Part shown: positions 34,422 through 43,552 of the stretch, piece after piece
Numbering within the stretch: the stretch's first letter is position 1
Layout: each line of letters opens with the position of its first letter
Assembly: GCF_002980555.1 (NCBI RefSeq)
Contig: NZ_PVBT01000005.1
Location: 62,001 to 126,000, forward strand
Direction: 5' to 3'
DNA length: 64,000 nt
Source of the DNA: Phyllobacterium myrsinacearum
GTDB taxonomy: Bacteria; Pseudomonadota; Alphaproteobacteria; Rhizobiales; Rhizobiaceae
The notes under the pieces: generated by a model
What the model saw: the letters and a program-made list of their open reading frames with translations, nothing else
Databases searched by the model: none
What the model was told of the DNA's origin: nothing
Made by a program: the position numbers and the translations under genes

Positions 34422-35672
34422 TCAGGCCTCGTCCCGGGTTGCGGCGGGATTTTCAAGATTGTGGACATCAAAGCCCTTGACATAGGCGGGAATGTCCTGG
34501 GGATCGAACACGGCGCCGTCGATGAACCCGTCCTGGCGCTGGCCACCCTCCACGCGCACATCCGCCACGGGAATACCGGCGCGAGGTCCGAGCGCATGGC
34601 GGTAGAGATCTGGACGGAAGGCGGTCGCGACCCTCGCCTGCTTGTCCGGCGAATGATCCACCTGTCCCCACCGCACCATCTGGCTGAATATCCATTGCGC
34701 CTGGCTGACCCAAGGGAAGTTTGCGCCGTCGCGGTGGAAGGTGAAATAGTCGGAGACCGTCCGCTCGTGCCCGTCGGGGTCGGTGGTGAACCTGCCCATG
34801 AGAACCCGGTGCAGGATGTCCACCGGCGCATCGATATAACGCGGCTCGGCGAGAATCTCGGCAAGCACGCGGCGATTGTCCGGCACATCGCACCACGCAG
34901 CCGCGCGATCCAGCGCAACGATCAGCCGCGCCAATGTTTCAGGATTGGCATCCGCCCATTCCGGCCGCACGCCGATGACCTTTTCCGGGCTGGACGGCCA
35001 GATGTCCTCCTTGACCGCAACGATGCGTCCGACTTCGCGGGCGACGGCCACCATGTTCCATGGCGCGCCGACGCAGAAACCGTCAATGGCGCCCGCCGAC
35101 AGGGCATCGGATGTCATGGGCGGCGGCACGACCACCAGTTTGACGTCGCGGTCCGGATGGATGCCGCCTGCCGCCAGCCAATAGCGCAGCTCATAATTGT
35201 GCGAGGAAAACGGATAGGTCGTGCCAAGCACCGGCAATGGCTCGCCGCGCTCTTTCATATCGTCGATCACGCGCTTGAGAGCCTCGGCATTGGCAAGCGC
35301 GTCCTCATTACCGGCAAGACCGGTCAGCGCCTGCATGCGGCGATACAGCTTCACCGACAGGGTAATGGCATTGCCGCCGCGCCCGAGCGTGAACGGCGTG
35401 ATGACAGCCGAGGGATTGGAACCGAGCCCCAAGGCGGAGGCGACCGGCATGGGCGCCAGCATGTGGGCGGCATCGAACTGCCGGAAGGCCAGCCGATCCC
35501 GGATATTGGCCCAGGACACGTCTTTCACCAGTTCAAGCTGAATGCCTTCACGCGCGGCGAAACCAAATTCGGCCGCCGCGATGAGAACGGAAGCATCGAC
35601 AAGCGGAATGAAGCCCGCGCGAACGACACGGACGCCCATATCCTGGCCATTGTCCATCCGGATAAAACTCAC
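34422..35672 (-). CDS. nasS: Nitrate sensor NasS (NrtA-like, cytoplasmic)
   Basis: 416 residues from GTG 35672, with AGAGAGG upstream (a TTG two codons earlier is also in frame). It is homologous to NrtA (VRAGFIPLVDASVLIAAAE, RYWLAAGGIHPDRDVKLVV, GFCVGAPWNMVAV) but has no signal peptide or Tat motif, so it stays in the cytoplasm. In known systems NasS sequesters NasT and releases it when nitrate binds. It lies 15 bases downstream of nasT and just before the regulated leader. It could be mistaken for a transport protein on homology alone. Confidence 0.9.
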   Translation of the reverse strand: MSFIRMDNGQDMGVRVVRAGFIPLVDASVLIAAAEFGFAAREGIQLELVKDVSWANIRDRLAFRQFDAAHMLAPMPVASALGLGSNPSAVITPFTLGRGGNAITLSVKLYRRMQALTGLAGNEDALANAEALKRVIDDMKERGEPLPVLGTTYPFSSHNYELRYWLAAGGIHPDRDVKLVVVPPPMTSDALSAGAIDGFCVGAPWNMVAVAREVGRIVAVKEDIWPSSPEKVIGVRPEWADANPETLARLIVALDRAAAWCDVPDNRRVLAEILAEPRYIDAPVDILHRVLMGRFTTDPDGHERTVSDYFTFHRDGANFPWVSQAQWIFSQMVRWGQVDHSPDKQARVATAFRPDLYRHALGPRAGIPVADVRVEGGQRQDGFIDGAVFDPQDIPAYVKGFDVHNLENPAATRDEA

Positions 35673-35687
35673 GGCCAACCTCTCTTT

Positions 35688-36275
35688 CTAGCTTCCCAGC
35701 ATGGCAGCCGCCATGACGACGCTCTGTGCGATATCGGCGAGCTTCTTCTTCTCGTTCATGGCCGCCTGCCGCAGCAGCGCATAGGCCTCGTCTTCCGATA
35801 TTGTGCGCGATTTCATCAAAATACCCTTGGCGCGCTCGACGACCTTGCGCTCTTCCAGGGCGCTTTTTGCCTCGGCCAGTTCCTGCTGCAGCCGGCTGAA
35901 AGCCTTGAAGCGGCTGACCGCCATGTCGAGAATGGGCTTGACGCGCTCCTTCTTCAAACCATCCACCACATAGGCGGACACGCCGGCATCCACGGCCGCC
36001 TCGATCGACGCGGTATCGGAGCTGTCGACAAACATGGCGATCGGCTTGCGCACGGAGCGGCTGAGCTGGAACAGATGCTCCAGCATATCGCGATTGGGGG
36101 TTTCGATATCGATGACGATGACATCGGGCGCGATCCGCTCGATCTGCCGGGCAAGCCCGACAATGTCATGCAGAACAACGACGCGGTCATGGCCCGCCTC
36201 CCGCAAGCCTTCCTCGATAATGGAAGCGCGGATGCGGTTTTCGTCGAAGACCATGATGGTGAGCGCAGCGGACAT
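35688..36275 (-). CDS. nasT: ANTAR-domain response regulator NasT (RNA-binding antiterminator)
   Basis: 195 residues. A pseudo-receiver domain (TIMVFDENRIRASIIEEGL, VIVIDIETPNRDMLEHL) is followed by a coiled coil and a C-terminal ANTAR domain (about 130-190: LEERKVVERAKGILMKSR, SEDEAYALLRQAAM). ANTAR proteins bind paired hexaloop RNA hairpins and prevent termination; such hairpins are present before nrtA. The gene is first in a nasT-nasS pair, and an NtrC-like box (36292-36308) lies just upstream of its start. Confidence 0.94.
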   Translation of the reverse strand: MSAALTIMVFDENRIRASIIEEGLREAGHDRVVVLHDIVGLARQIERIAPDVIVIDIETPNRDMLEHLFQLSRSVRKPIAMFVDSSDTASIEAAVDAGVSAYVVDGLKKERVKPILDMAVSRFKAFSRLQQELAEAKSALEERKVVERAKGILMKSRTISEDEAYALLRQAAMNEKKKLADIAQSVVMAAAMLGS

Positions 36276-36291
36276 GCCTTAATTTTGCGCA

Positions 36292-36308
36292 TGCACCAAA
36301 ATTGTGCA
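36292..36308. promoter_or_regulatory. NtrC-like box upstream of nasT
   Basis: TGCACCAAAATTGTGCA pairs TGCACC with TGTGCA around a 5-base spacer, one mismatch from a perfect TGCACC-N5-GGTGCA palindrome. It starts 17 bases upstream of the nasT ATG. No sigma-54 -24/-12 pair is visible in this 111-base gap, so the box could repress, autoregulate or act from a distance. Confidence 0.5.
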
Positions 36309-36386
36309 ATGCTACATTAGGACACATCGGCAAAGGCAGGGATAGGAGGCCATTTCCCGGCGGAAACAGCCTCCCATTGCGATTGA

Positions 36387-37475
36387 TCAGGCCTTGAAAG
36401 CAGCCCTCGGCAGTTCGGACAGCACTTCCGCCCTGTTGCCGCGCATGATGACGATCTCCTCGAGGCGGATGCCGAATTTGCCGTTGAGATAAATTCCCGG
36501 CTCGATCGAGAACACATGCCCGTCCTCGAGAATGGCCTCGGACGTTGCGGTGATATAGGGCGGCTCGTGAATGTCGATGCCCATGCCATGGCCGGTGCGA
36601 TGCAGGAAATATGCGCCGTAACCCGCCTGGGTGATCACATCGCGCGCCGCCTTGTCGACCTCCTTGGCGACGACACCCGGCTTGGCCGCGGCCAGCGCCG
36701 CCTTGACGGCCGCATCGAGAACCGCATGCACCTTGTCGAAATCTTCAGGCGTTTCACCACAGACGGCAACGCGGGTCATGTCGCTGGGATAGCCGTCGCT
36801 GCGCCCGCCAATGTCAATCAGCACGGCTTCATTGGCCTTGAGCACACGCTCGCCGGTGTGATGGTGCGGAAACGCCCCATTCTCGCCGAAACAGACGCTG
36901 GTGAATTCCGGCTTTGCATTGTTTGCCTTGTAGTAGTCCCGGACAACACCGGCAATCTCAAGCTCCGTTACACCGGGCTTCAACGCGGCAAATGCCGCAC
37001 GCATCGCGCCATCATTGATGAGCGCATTGGCCTTGAGCGCGGCATATTCCGCATCATCCTTGCGCGCCCGCAGATAGCCGACGGTATCGCTCAGGAAGGT
37101 GCGTTTGGCACCAGGCAGCGCATCGATCACCAGCAGGGCGAAATCCGCCCGCATCGTTTCATCCAGCGCGATCCTGATATCCTGCTTTGTCCCGACGACG
37201 TCTTTCAAAACGGCGGCGAGCGCCGCATCGGGACCCTCGCCGTCCGTCCATGGATAGAACGGAAGGTCGGTGTGCTGGCGCGAGCTGTCGGCATTGAGCG
37301 CCGGCATCAAAATCCCGGCATGATCCCTGCCGACAAACAGCATGACCGGCCGCTCGTCGCCATGCGGCGAGAGCCCGGCAAGCCAGACCATATGCGAGGA
37401 AGGACCGACAACGACCAGATCGGTTGCGGTTTCAGCCATGCGCTCCCGCAGGCGCGCCATCCGAAGTTCAGACAT
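36387..37475 (-). CDS. M24-family aminopeptidase P/prolidase-like metallopeptidase
   Basis: 362 residues. The N-terminal creatinase-like domain (VVVGPSSHMVWLAGLSPHGDE) precedes the pita-bread catalytic domain, whose five metal ligands are all visible: Asp in VLIDIGGRSDG, Asp in YPSDMTRVA, His in HRTGHGMGIDIHE, Glu in FSIEPGIYL and Glu in IRLEEIVIM. It should cleave Xaa-Pro bonds in imported peptides. It lies 74 bases downstream of a peptide-binding protein gene on the same strand, consistent with use of transported peptides; a specialised dipeptide or guanidino substrate is possible. Confidence 0.88.
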   Translation of the reverse strand: MSELRMARLRERMAETATDLVVVGPSSHMVWLAGLSPHGDERPVMLFVGRDHAGILMPALNADSSRQHTDLPFYPWTDGEGPDAALAAVLKDVVGTKQDIRIALDETMRADFALLVIDALPGAKRTFLSDTVGYLRARKDDAEYAALKANALINDGAMRAAFAALKPGVTELEIAGVVRDYYKANNAKPEFTSVCFGENGAFPHHHTGERVLKANEAVLIDIGGRSDGYPSDMTRVAVCGETPEDFDKVHAVLDAAVKAALAAAKPGVVAKEVDKAARDVITQAGYGAYFLHRTGHGMGIDIHEPPYITATSEAILEDGHVFSIEPGIYLNGKFGIRLEEIVIMRGNRAEVLSELPRAAFKA

Positions 37476-37549
37476 TTTACTATTCCCGTTGTTATGGATG
37501 CCAGATACCGGCCGCCCGGCGATCCGGGCAGCCTTTTGAGGAGTTCAGA

Positions 37550-39139
37550 TCAGTTCTTTTTCACGAGACGGTAGAAGACGAAGTCCGAGGTCGCGCCGTT
37601 GACATAGCCCGAAACAGTCTTGGCAAGCGCAACCTGCGTTGCCGCCTGGAACATGACGATGATCGGCGATTTCGCCTGCACCTGCTTCTGCAGATCGACA
37701 TACATCTGGTTGCGCTTGGACGGATCGGCTTCCGCCCGCGCCGCCTTCGTTGCGGCGTTGAGTTCGGCAGGCACCGCCCAGCCATTGCGCCACGTGGTGG
37801 TCGACTGGTAGTTGCCGTCGGAATTGTCCTCGTTGAAGGCAAATGCCTTGGCGTTCGAATCCGGATCCATGAAATCCGGGCCCCAATAGAGCAGCATGGC
37901 TTCATGCGTGCGGGCACGGTATTTGGTGATGACCTGGCTGCCCGTCCCCGGAATGATGTTGAAGTTGATCCCGGCTTCGGCAAAGCCCGCCTGCAGCGAT
38001 TGCGCCATGTCGGTGAACGGCGTTGAATTGATCACGTCGAGCGTCACCTTGATCGGGGTTTTCACACCGGCATCGGCAAGGATCTTCTTCGCCTTGGCCG
38101 GATCATAGGCATAGGGCGTCTCATCGAGCGATCCGGGGAAACCCGCCGGCCAGAATGCCTGATGCACCTGCATCTGGCCCTTGAGGAACGAGTCCGTCAT
38201 GCCCTTGTAGTTGACGAGATAGCGCGCAGCTTCCCAGATGGCCGGATTGGTCAGCGCCTCGTCCTTCTGGTTGAGGCTCAGGAAATGCACGGCGGCCTGC
38301 GGATAGGTTTCCACATTGACCGTACCCTTGGTCGAAAGGCTGGCGATCTGATCCGGCGTCAGGTTCTTGGCAATATCCACATCGCCGGATTCGAGCAGCA
38401 ATTGCTGCGTCGCGGCTTCCGCCACATGGCGGATGATGACCGACTTCATGGCCGGAGCGCCGGCGAAATAGTTGGGATTGCCGGCAAGGTTGATGATCTC
38501 GGCCGGACGGAAAGCCTTCAGGACAAAGGGGCCTGTCCCGGCGGAATTCGACTTGAGCCAGGCATTGCCCATGTCGCCATTGGTTGCGTGGCCCTGTACC
38601 GTGACGGCATCGATGATCGAGGCCGGGCGGGCGGCGAGAACATTGAGCACAAAGGCGGACGAGAAATCGCCATCATATTTGACGACGACCGTATTGCCCG
38701 ACGCCGTGACCATCTTGTCATAGTTTTCAGGGGTCCAGCCCAGCTGCGCCAGGATGAAGGCAGGCGCCTTGTTCAGCGCAATGACGCGTTTCCAGGAATA
38801 AACCACATCTTCCGCGCGCAGCGGATTGCCGGATGTGAATTTCACCCCGTCCCGCAGGGTGAAGGTGATGGTCTTGGCGGCATCATCCGCCGTCCATGCC
38901 GTTGCCAGGCCCGGTGCCAGCGTCTTCACATCGGGTGCATCATACTGCACCAGACGGTCATAGGTCTGGGTCACATATTCGCCCGAGGTGAACTCATAGG
39001 CCTCGGCCGGATCGATGCTGACGATATCGTCGATGTTCTGGGCCACGACAAGCGCATTGCCGGGCGTTGCCGCATGGGCAAACGGCGCTGCCGGTATGAT
39101 CATGGAAGCGGCCAGCAGTGCCGCCTTGAACAGTTTCAT
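37550..39139 (-). CDS. Family 5 solute-binding protein of a peptide/nickel-type ABC transporter
   Basis: 529 residues. A Sec signal peptide (LFKAALLAASMIIPAAPFAHA) is followed by the SBP_bac_5 pattern: QNIDDIVSIDPAEAYEFTSG, LAPGLATAWTADDAAKTITF, LRDGVKFTSGNPLRAEDVVY. A good ribosome site (GAGGAG) precedes ATG 39139. Its cognate permease and ATPase genes are divergent at 39926-43529, separated by the XRE-cupin regulator. Length and motifs suit dipeptides or short oligopeptides; the exact ligand is unknown. Confidence 0.9.
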   Translation of the reverse strand: MKLFKAALLAASMIIPAAPFAHAATPGNALVVAQNIDDIVSIDPAEAYEFTSGEYVTQTYDRLVQYDAPDVKTLAPGLATAWTADDAAKTITFTLRDGVKFTSGNPLRAEDVVYSWKRVIALNKAPAFILAQLGWTPENYDKMVTASGNTVVVKYDGDFSSAFVLNVLAARPASIIDAVTVQGHATNGDMGNAWLKSNSAGTGPFVLKAFRPAEIINLAGNPNYFAGAPAMKSVIIRHVAEAATQQLLLESGDVDIAKNLTPDQIASLSTKGTVNVETYPQAAVHFLSLNQKDEALTNPAIWEAARYLVNYKGMTDSFLKGQMQVHQAFWPAGFPGSLDETPYAYDPAKAKKILADAGVKTPIKVTLDVINSTPFTDMAQSLQAGFAEAGINFNIIPGTGSQVITKYRARTHEAMLLYWGPDFMDPDSNAKAFAFNEDNSDGNYQSTTTWRNGWAVPAELNAATKAARAEADPSKRNQMYVDLQKQVQAKSPIIVMFQAATQVALAKTVSGYVNGATSDFVFYRLVKKN

Positions 39140-39190
39140 TGTACATTCTCCTCTGGATTGTTCTTGTTGTTGGGTTGTTTATGGAAGGTT

Positions 39191-39772
39191 TTAAAGCCGG
39201 GGCCGGAATACGGGCAATGTCCCGGTCCACAGAACCCGCGCCGTCTTGCCGGTGTCGTTCCACCAGGCATGGGGCCGGTTGCCGCGAAAATGCAGGCTGT
39301 CGCCCGCGGAGATCACCACCTCCTCGTCATCGAGCCTGTGGGTGATGGCTCCTTCAAGCACGTAGAGGATTTCTTCGCCTTCGTGGCTGACCGTTTCGGA
39401 ACGATAACCCGCTGGTATGTGCATGATGACGGACGAGAGGACGTTCCCGGCAAAATCCGCAGCGATCTGCTCATAGACAATGGAGGAACCATCGACCGAG
39501 AATTTCTGCCGCTCGCCCTGGCGTGTCAGCGCATCTTCCGCCGTGGGCGTGGCAATAAAATAATCCACCCCGACGTCGAGACTGCGCGCAATCTGCGCAA
39601 GCGTTCCCAGCGACGGTGTGGCATGATCGCGCTCGACCTGGCTGAGATAGCCGACCGAAATGCCCGCGGCGTCGCAGATTTCCTGCAATGTCAGCTGTAG
39701 CTGCCGCCGGCGTGCCCGGATCATGGCCCCTACCTTAAGCTGTGGCGCAGCGTTGCGAAATTCGGACGTCAT
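39191..39772 (-). CDS. XRE-family regulator with C-terminal cupin domain
   Basis: ATG 39772 gives 193 residues; a TTG four codons earlier is possible. The helix-turn-helix lies at about residues 15-70 (MIRARRRQLQLTLQEICDAA, GISVGYLSQVERDHATPSL), and a small-ligand cupin at about 115-190 (GEEILYVLEGAITHRLDDEE, GDSLHFRGNRPHAWWND). Regulators of this type (PuuR/SutR-like) sense amines or amino-acid-like ligands. The gene is divergent from the permease operon and upstream of the binding-protein gene, so it probably controls both arms. A 12-bp palindrome sits in the divergent gap. Confidence 0.9.
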   Translation of the reverse strand: MTSEFRNAAPQLKVGAMIRARRRQLQLTLQEICDAAGISVGYLSQVERDHATPSLGTLAQIARSLDVGVDYFIATPTAEDALTRQGERQKFSVDGSSIVYEQIAADFAGNVLSSVIMHIPAGYRSETVSHEGEEILYVLEGAITHRLDDEEVVISAGDSLHFRGNRPHAWWNDTGKTARVLWTGTLPVFRPRL

Positions 39773-39810
39773 GGGCGATTCCAATCCCAGTAAAATTTCT
39801 TTGATCTAAG

Positions 39811-39822
39811 CAAAAATTTTTG
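39811..39822. promoter_or_regulatory. Palindrome in the XRE-cupin/permease divergent gap
   Basis: CAAAAATTTTTG is a perfect 12-bp inverted repeat, in the only AT-rich part of the gap between the regulator (39772) and the permease operon. It is a candidate operator for the XRE-cupin protein; a single palindrome of this composition is weak evidence. Confidence 0.35.
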
Positions 39823-39925
39823 TATGGTCCAAGCAGAATCTTCGGCATGGTCAGGGAAAGTGCCATCGCACCCCCGGCGTTCAGACCGGGATCGACGGGA
39901 ACAATCGACACGAACGGGCCGCCCA

Positions 39926-41044
39926 ATGGCCCAAAATGGGGGAAGGCTGCGGCTTTTGGCATTTGAATCCGAAACAGTGGCAGATATTGCCGCCAAGCCG
40001 GCCAGGCGGCCTGGTTTTCACAGGAGCCGTGGCGCCCGCCTGCTGGTCGGGCTCGCCGGGTTCATCGTATCGGTGCTCATCACCTTTCTCGGGCTCCTGG
40101 CAATCACCTTCTTCATTGGCCGCTTGGTCCCGATCGATCCGGTTCTCGCCGTCGTGGGCGACCGGGCGCCACGCGCTGTCTATGAGGCGGCGCGGCTGCA
40201 GATGGGACTGGACCAGCCGGTGCCCATCCAGTTCATCCGCTATGTCGCCTCGGTCCTCTCGGGCGACCTCGGCACATCCGTGTCGACGGGCAAACTCGTT
40301 CTCGATGACCTGAAGCGCGTCTTTCCGGCAACGCTGGAAATGGCGACGCTCGGCATCATCATCGGCGTCCTGCTCGGCGTGCCCATGGGCGTCTATGCGG
40401 CGAGCCGCAGGGGCAGCCTTGTCGACCAGATCATCCGCGTCATCGGGCTTTTGGGCTATGCGGTGCCCGCCTTCTGGCTTGGCCTTGTCGGCCTTGCCGT
40501 CTTCTATGCGCGGCTGAAATGGGTCGCAGGGCCCGGCCGCCTCGACATCTTCTATGACGGCCTCATCGATCCCGTCACCGGCATCGTGCTGATCGACAGC
40601 CTGCTTGCCGGTGAAACCGATATCTTCTTCAATGCGCTCTGGCATCTGGCGCTGCCCGCATCGGTGCTCGGGTTCTTCAGCCTTGCCTATATCGCGCGCA
40701 TGACGCGCTCCTTCATGCTCGACCAGCTGTCGCAGGAATATGTAACCACGGCGCGCGTCAAGGGCGTCTCGGAGCGGCTGGTGATCTGGCGCCATGCCTT
40801 CCGCCCCATTCTGGTTCCCCTGATCACCGTGATCGGCCTTTCCTATGCCGGTCTCTTGGAGGGCTCGGTGATGATCGAGACGATCTTCTCCTGGCCGGGC
40901 ATCGGCAACTATCTCACCGTGGCGCTGCTCAATGCCGACATGTCCGCCGTTCTCGGCGCCACGCTGGTGATCGGCGCCGTCTTCATCGGCATCAACAAGA
41001 TTTCCGACGTGCTCTACCGCGTCCTCGATCCCCGTGCGCGTTAG
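39926..41044 (+). CDS. dppB: Peptide ABC transporter permease, DppB-type
   Basis: From ATG 39926 the protein has 372 residues. Its start is uncertain: TTG 39956 has GGAAGG nearby, GTG 39977 is also in frame, and an ATG at 39824 would overlap the probable operator. The first membrane segment is LLVGLAGFIVSVLITFLGLL. PFAM-type permease features include DLGTSVSTGK, MGVYAASRRGSLVDQ and the EAA-like loop TTARVKGVSERLVIWRHAFR. It forms the channel with the DppC-type protein encoded 9 bases downstream. Confidence 0.87.
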   Translation: MAQNGGRLRLLAFESETVADIAAKPARRPGFHRSRGARLLVGLAGFIVSVLITFLGLLAITFFIGRLVPIDPVLAVVGDRAPRAVYEAARLQMGLDQPVPIQFIRYVASVLSGDLGTSVSTGKLVLDDLKRVFPATLEMATLGIIIGVLLGVPMGVYAASRRGSLVDQIIRVIGLLGYAVPAFWLGLVGLAVFYARLKWVAGPGRLDIFYDGLIDPVTGIVLIDSLLAGETDIFFNALWHLALPASVLGFFSLAYIARMTRSFMLDQLSQEYVTTARVKGVSERLVIWRHAFRPILVPLITVIGLSYAGLLEGSVMIETIFSWPGIGNYLTVALLNADMSAVLGATLVIGAVFIGINKISDVLYRVLDPRAR

Positions 41045-41053
41045 GAGACGGCG

Positions 41054-41959
41054 ATGACAACCATGCACAGCTGGCTGATCGATGACAGCCCCGCCTCCCG
41101 CCTGCAGGCCCGGCTTGGCCGCCTCTACCGCATATGCGGCGCCCTGTCGCGCAATCCGCTTGCCGCCGTCGGCGCGATCATCATTCTGCTGCTGATCCTC
41201 ACAGCGATCTTCGCGCCGCTGATCGCCACCCATGATCCGCTGAAGCAGGATCTGGCGCAGCGCCTGCTGCCGCCCGGCAGCATCTACTGGATGGGTACCG
41301 ACGAGCTTGGCCGGGATATCTGGTCGCGCGTCGTCTATGGCGCGCGTATCACCCTTGTCATCGTCGTGCTGGTCGCGGTGCTGGCAGCGCCCGCCGGACT
41401 GATCATCGGCGCCATATCAGGATATTTCGGCGGATGGATCGACCGGGTTCTCATGGGCGTCACCGATATTTTCCTGTCCATGCCGAAACTCATCCTGGCG
41501 CTGGCCCTTGTCGCGGCGCTCGGGCCCGGCATCGAGAACGCCATCATCGCCATCGCCATCACCTCATGGCCCGGTTATGCGCGCATCGCCCGGGCGGAAA
41601 CACTGACCTTCAAGAATGCGGAGTTCATTGCCGCCATCCGCCTGCAGGGGGCGTCGTCGCTGCGGGTCATTCTCGGCCATGTGCTGCCGCTGTGCACCTC
41701 GTCGATGATCGTGCGCGTCACGCTCGACATGGCCGGCATCATCCTGACCGCCGCGGGCCTCGGCTTTATCGGGCTCGGAGCGCAGCCACCCCTGCCCGAA
41801 TGGGGCGCCATGATTGCGCGCGGCCGTTCCTTCATCCTCGACCAGTGGTGGGTTGCCACCATGCCGGGCTTCGCCATCATCATCGTCAGCCTCGGCTTCT
41901 GCTTCCTCGGCGATGGCCTGCGGGACGTCCTTGATCCCAAGAGCGGAGAACAGCATTGA
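41054..41959 (+). CDS. dppC: Peptide ABC transporter permease, DppC-type
   Basis: 301 residues; GGAGA precedes ATG 41054. The N-terminal OppC-like segment (NPLAAVGAIIILLLILTAIF), the conserved YWMGTDELGRDIWSRVVYG and the EAA loop FIAAIRLQGASSLRVILGH identify the family. The C-terminus (GLRDVLDPKSGEQH) is typical. It overlaps the next ATPase gene by 4 bases. Confidence 0.92.
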   Translation: MTTMHSWLIDDSPASRLQARLGRLYRICGALSRNPLAAVGAIIILLLILTAIFAPLIATHDPLKQDLAQRLLPPGSIYWMGTDELGRDIWSRVVYGARITLVIVVLVAVLAAPAGLIIGAISGYFGGWIDRVLMGVTDIFLSMPKLILALALVAALGPGIENAIIAIAITSWPGYARIARAETLTFKNAEFIAAIRLQGASSLRVILGHVLPLCTSSMIVRVTLDMAGIILTAAGLGFIGLGAQPPLPEWGAMIARGRSFILDQWWVATMPGFAIIIVSLGFCFLGDGLRDVLDPKSGEQH

Positions 41960-42792
41960 GCGCGCCCCTGCTTGAGATCGAAAACCTGCGTGTCTCCTTC
42001 CCCACGCAGAAGGGTATCATCGACGTGGTGCGCGGCGTCTCCTTCACCCTTGGCCGCGAACGGCTGGGGATTGTCGGCGAAAGCGGCTCGGGCAAATCGA
42101 TGACCGGGCGCGCCATCCTCAAACTCATCCGCGCGCCCGGCACCATCCGTGCGGACACGTTCCGTTTCGATGGTATCGACCTGCTCAAACAGACAGAGAA
42201 GGCGATGCGCCGCATCCGTGGCGCCCGCATTTCCATGGTCATGCAGGACCCGAAATTCTCGCTCAACCCGGTCATGACCGTGGGCGAGCAGATTGCGGAA
42301 GCATTGCAAACCCACCAGCGCCTGTCCCGCCGGGAAACCCAAAAGCGCGTACTCACAATGCTCGAAGCGGTGCGCATCGATGATCCCGAACGGGTCGCCG
42401 GCCTTTACCCGCATGAGATTTCCGGCGGCATGGGCCAGCGGGTGATGATCGCCATGATGCTCATCCCCGAGCCCGATCTGCTGATTGCCGACGAGCCGAC
42501 CTCGGCGCTCGACGTTTCGGTGCAGGCGCAGGTTCTCGACATCATCGACGAACAGGTCAGACGCAAGGGTATGGGCCTGATCTTCATCAGCCACGATCTC
42601 AATCTCGTCTCCAGCTATTGCGACCGCATACTGGTGATGAACACCGGCGAGATTGTCGAGGAATGCCAGGCGGGCGAATTGCGCAACGCCGTGCATCCCT
42701 ATACGCGCGGGCTGATTGCCGCCATTCCGCGGCTCGATGAAACGCGTGACGAACTGCCCGTTCTCGACCGCAGCGCATGGGTGGCCAAATGA
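41956..42792 (+). CDS. dppD: Peptide ABC transporter ATPase, DppD-type
   Basis: 278 residues starting at TTG 41956, supported by GGAGA six bases upstream and by overlap with the dppC stop. Walker A GESGSGKSM (with Met rather than Thr/Ser as the last residue of the usual GKST/S motif), signature SGGMGQRVMIAMML and Walker B LLIADEPTSALD are present, followed by ISHDLNLV. Shorter than typical DppD (about 320), it lacks part of the C-terminal oligopeptide-specific segment. It works as a heterodimer with the next ATPase. Confidence 0.9.
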   Translation: MSAPLLEIENLRVSFPTQKGIIDVVRGVSFTLGRERLGIVGESGSGKSMTGRAILKLIRAPGTIRADTFRFDGIDLLKQTEKAMRRIRGARISMVMQDPKFSLNPVMTVGEQIAEALQTHQRLSRRETQKRVLTMLEAVRIDDPERVAGLYPHEISGGMGQRVMIAMMLIPEPDLLIADEPTSALDVSVQAQVLDIIDEQVRRKGMGLIFISHDLNLVSSYCDRILVMNTGEIVEECQAGELRNAVHPYTRGLIAAIPRLDETRDELPVLDRSAWVAK

Positions 42793-43529
42793 CCGCACTC
42801 TCCCTGAAGCACCTCGACATCTCCTATGGCGAGACGCAGATCACCCACGGCATCAGCCTCGACATCGCCGAAGGCGAAAGCTTCGCGCTGGTTGGCGAAA
42901 GTGGCTCCGGCAAATCGACGGTGCTGAAGGCGGTTGCCGGTCTCGCACCGCAATGGACCGGCTCGATCACCGTTTTCGGCCAGCCGCGCAGCCACGGCAT
43001 CGACCAGCATTTCGCCCGGCATTGCCAGATGGTGTTCCAGGACCCCTACGGTTCGCTGCATCCGCGCAAGACCATCGATGCCATCCTCAGTGAACCGCTG
43101 GCCATTCACGGCATTGGCAACCAGAACAGCCGGGTCGAGGACATGCTGGTCGCGGTCGGTCTCGACCGCAAATTCCGCTTCCGCTATCCCCATCAATTGT
43201 CCGGCGGCCAGCGCCAGCGCGTCGCCATCGCCCGCGCCCTGATGCTTGAACCCAAGCTGCTGCTTTTGGACGAGCCGACCTCGGCGCTCGACGTCTCGGT
43301 GCAGGCTGAGATCCTCAACCTGCTGAAGCGTCTGCGGCGCCAACAGAACCTCACCTTTCTCATGGTGACCCACAATCTGCCGGTCGTGTCCTTCCTCTGC
43401 GACCGTCTGGCGGTGATGCGCCACGGACGGATCGTCGAGATCGCCGATGTGGCCGACCTCAAGCGCGGCGCGCTCCAGGAACCCTATTCGCGTGAACTGA
43501 TGGATATCAGCGTCGCGCATGCCGGTTGA
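42789..43529 (+). CDS. dppF: Peptide ABC transporter ATPase, DppF-type
   Basis: 246 residues from ATG 42789, overlapping dppD by 4 bases (ATGA). Walker A GESGSGKST, signature SGGQRQRVAIARAL, Walker B LLLLDEPTSALD and VTHNLPVV are intact. QMVFQDPYGSLHPRKT is the family Q-loop region. Unlike its partner it has a canonical Walker A motif. It ends 23 bases before the GAF-domain gene. Confidence 0.92.
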   Translation: MTALSLKHLDISYGETQITHGISLDIAEGESFALVGESGSGKSTVLKAVAGLAPQWTGSITVFGQPRSHGIDQHFARHCQMVFQDPYGSLHPRKTIDAILSEPLAIHGIGNQNSRVEDMLVAVGLDRKFRFRYPHQLSGGQRQRVAIARALMLEPKLLLLDEPTSALDVSVQAEILNLLKRLRRQQNLTFLMVTHNLPVVSFLCDRLAVMRHGRIVEIADVADLKRGALQEPYSRELMDISVAHAG

Positions 43530-43552
43530 ACAATGACACCAAGGAAATGAAA

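Noticed and set aside
34422-35672. Reading the NrtA-like gene as a second nitrate-binding transport protein
   Set aside because: It has no signal peptide and is paired with an ANTAR regulator gene, which fits NasS.
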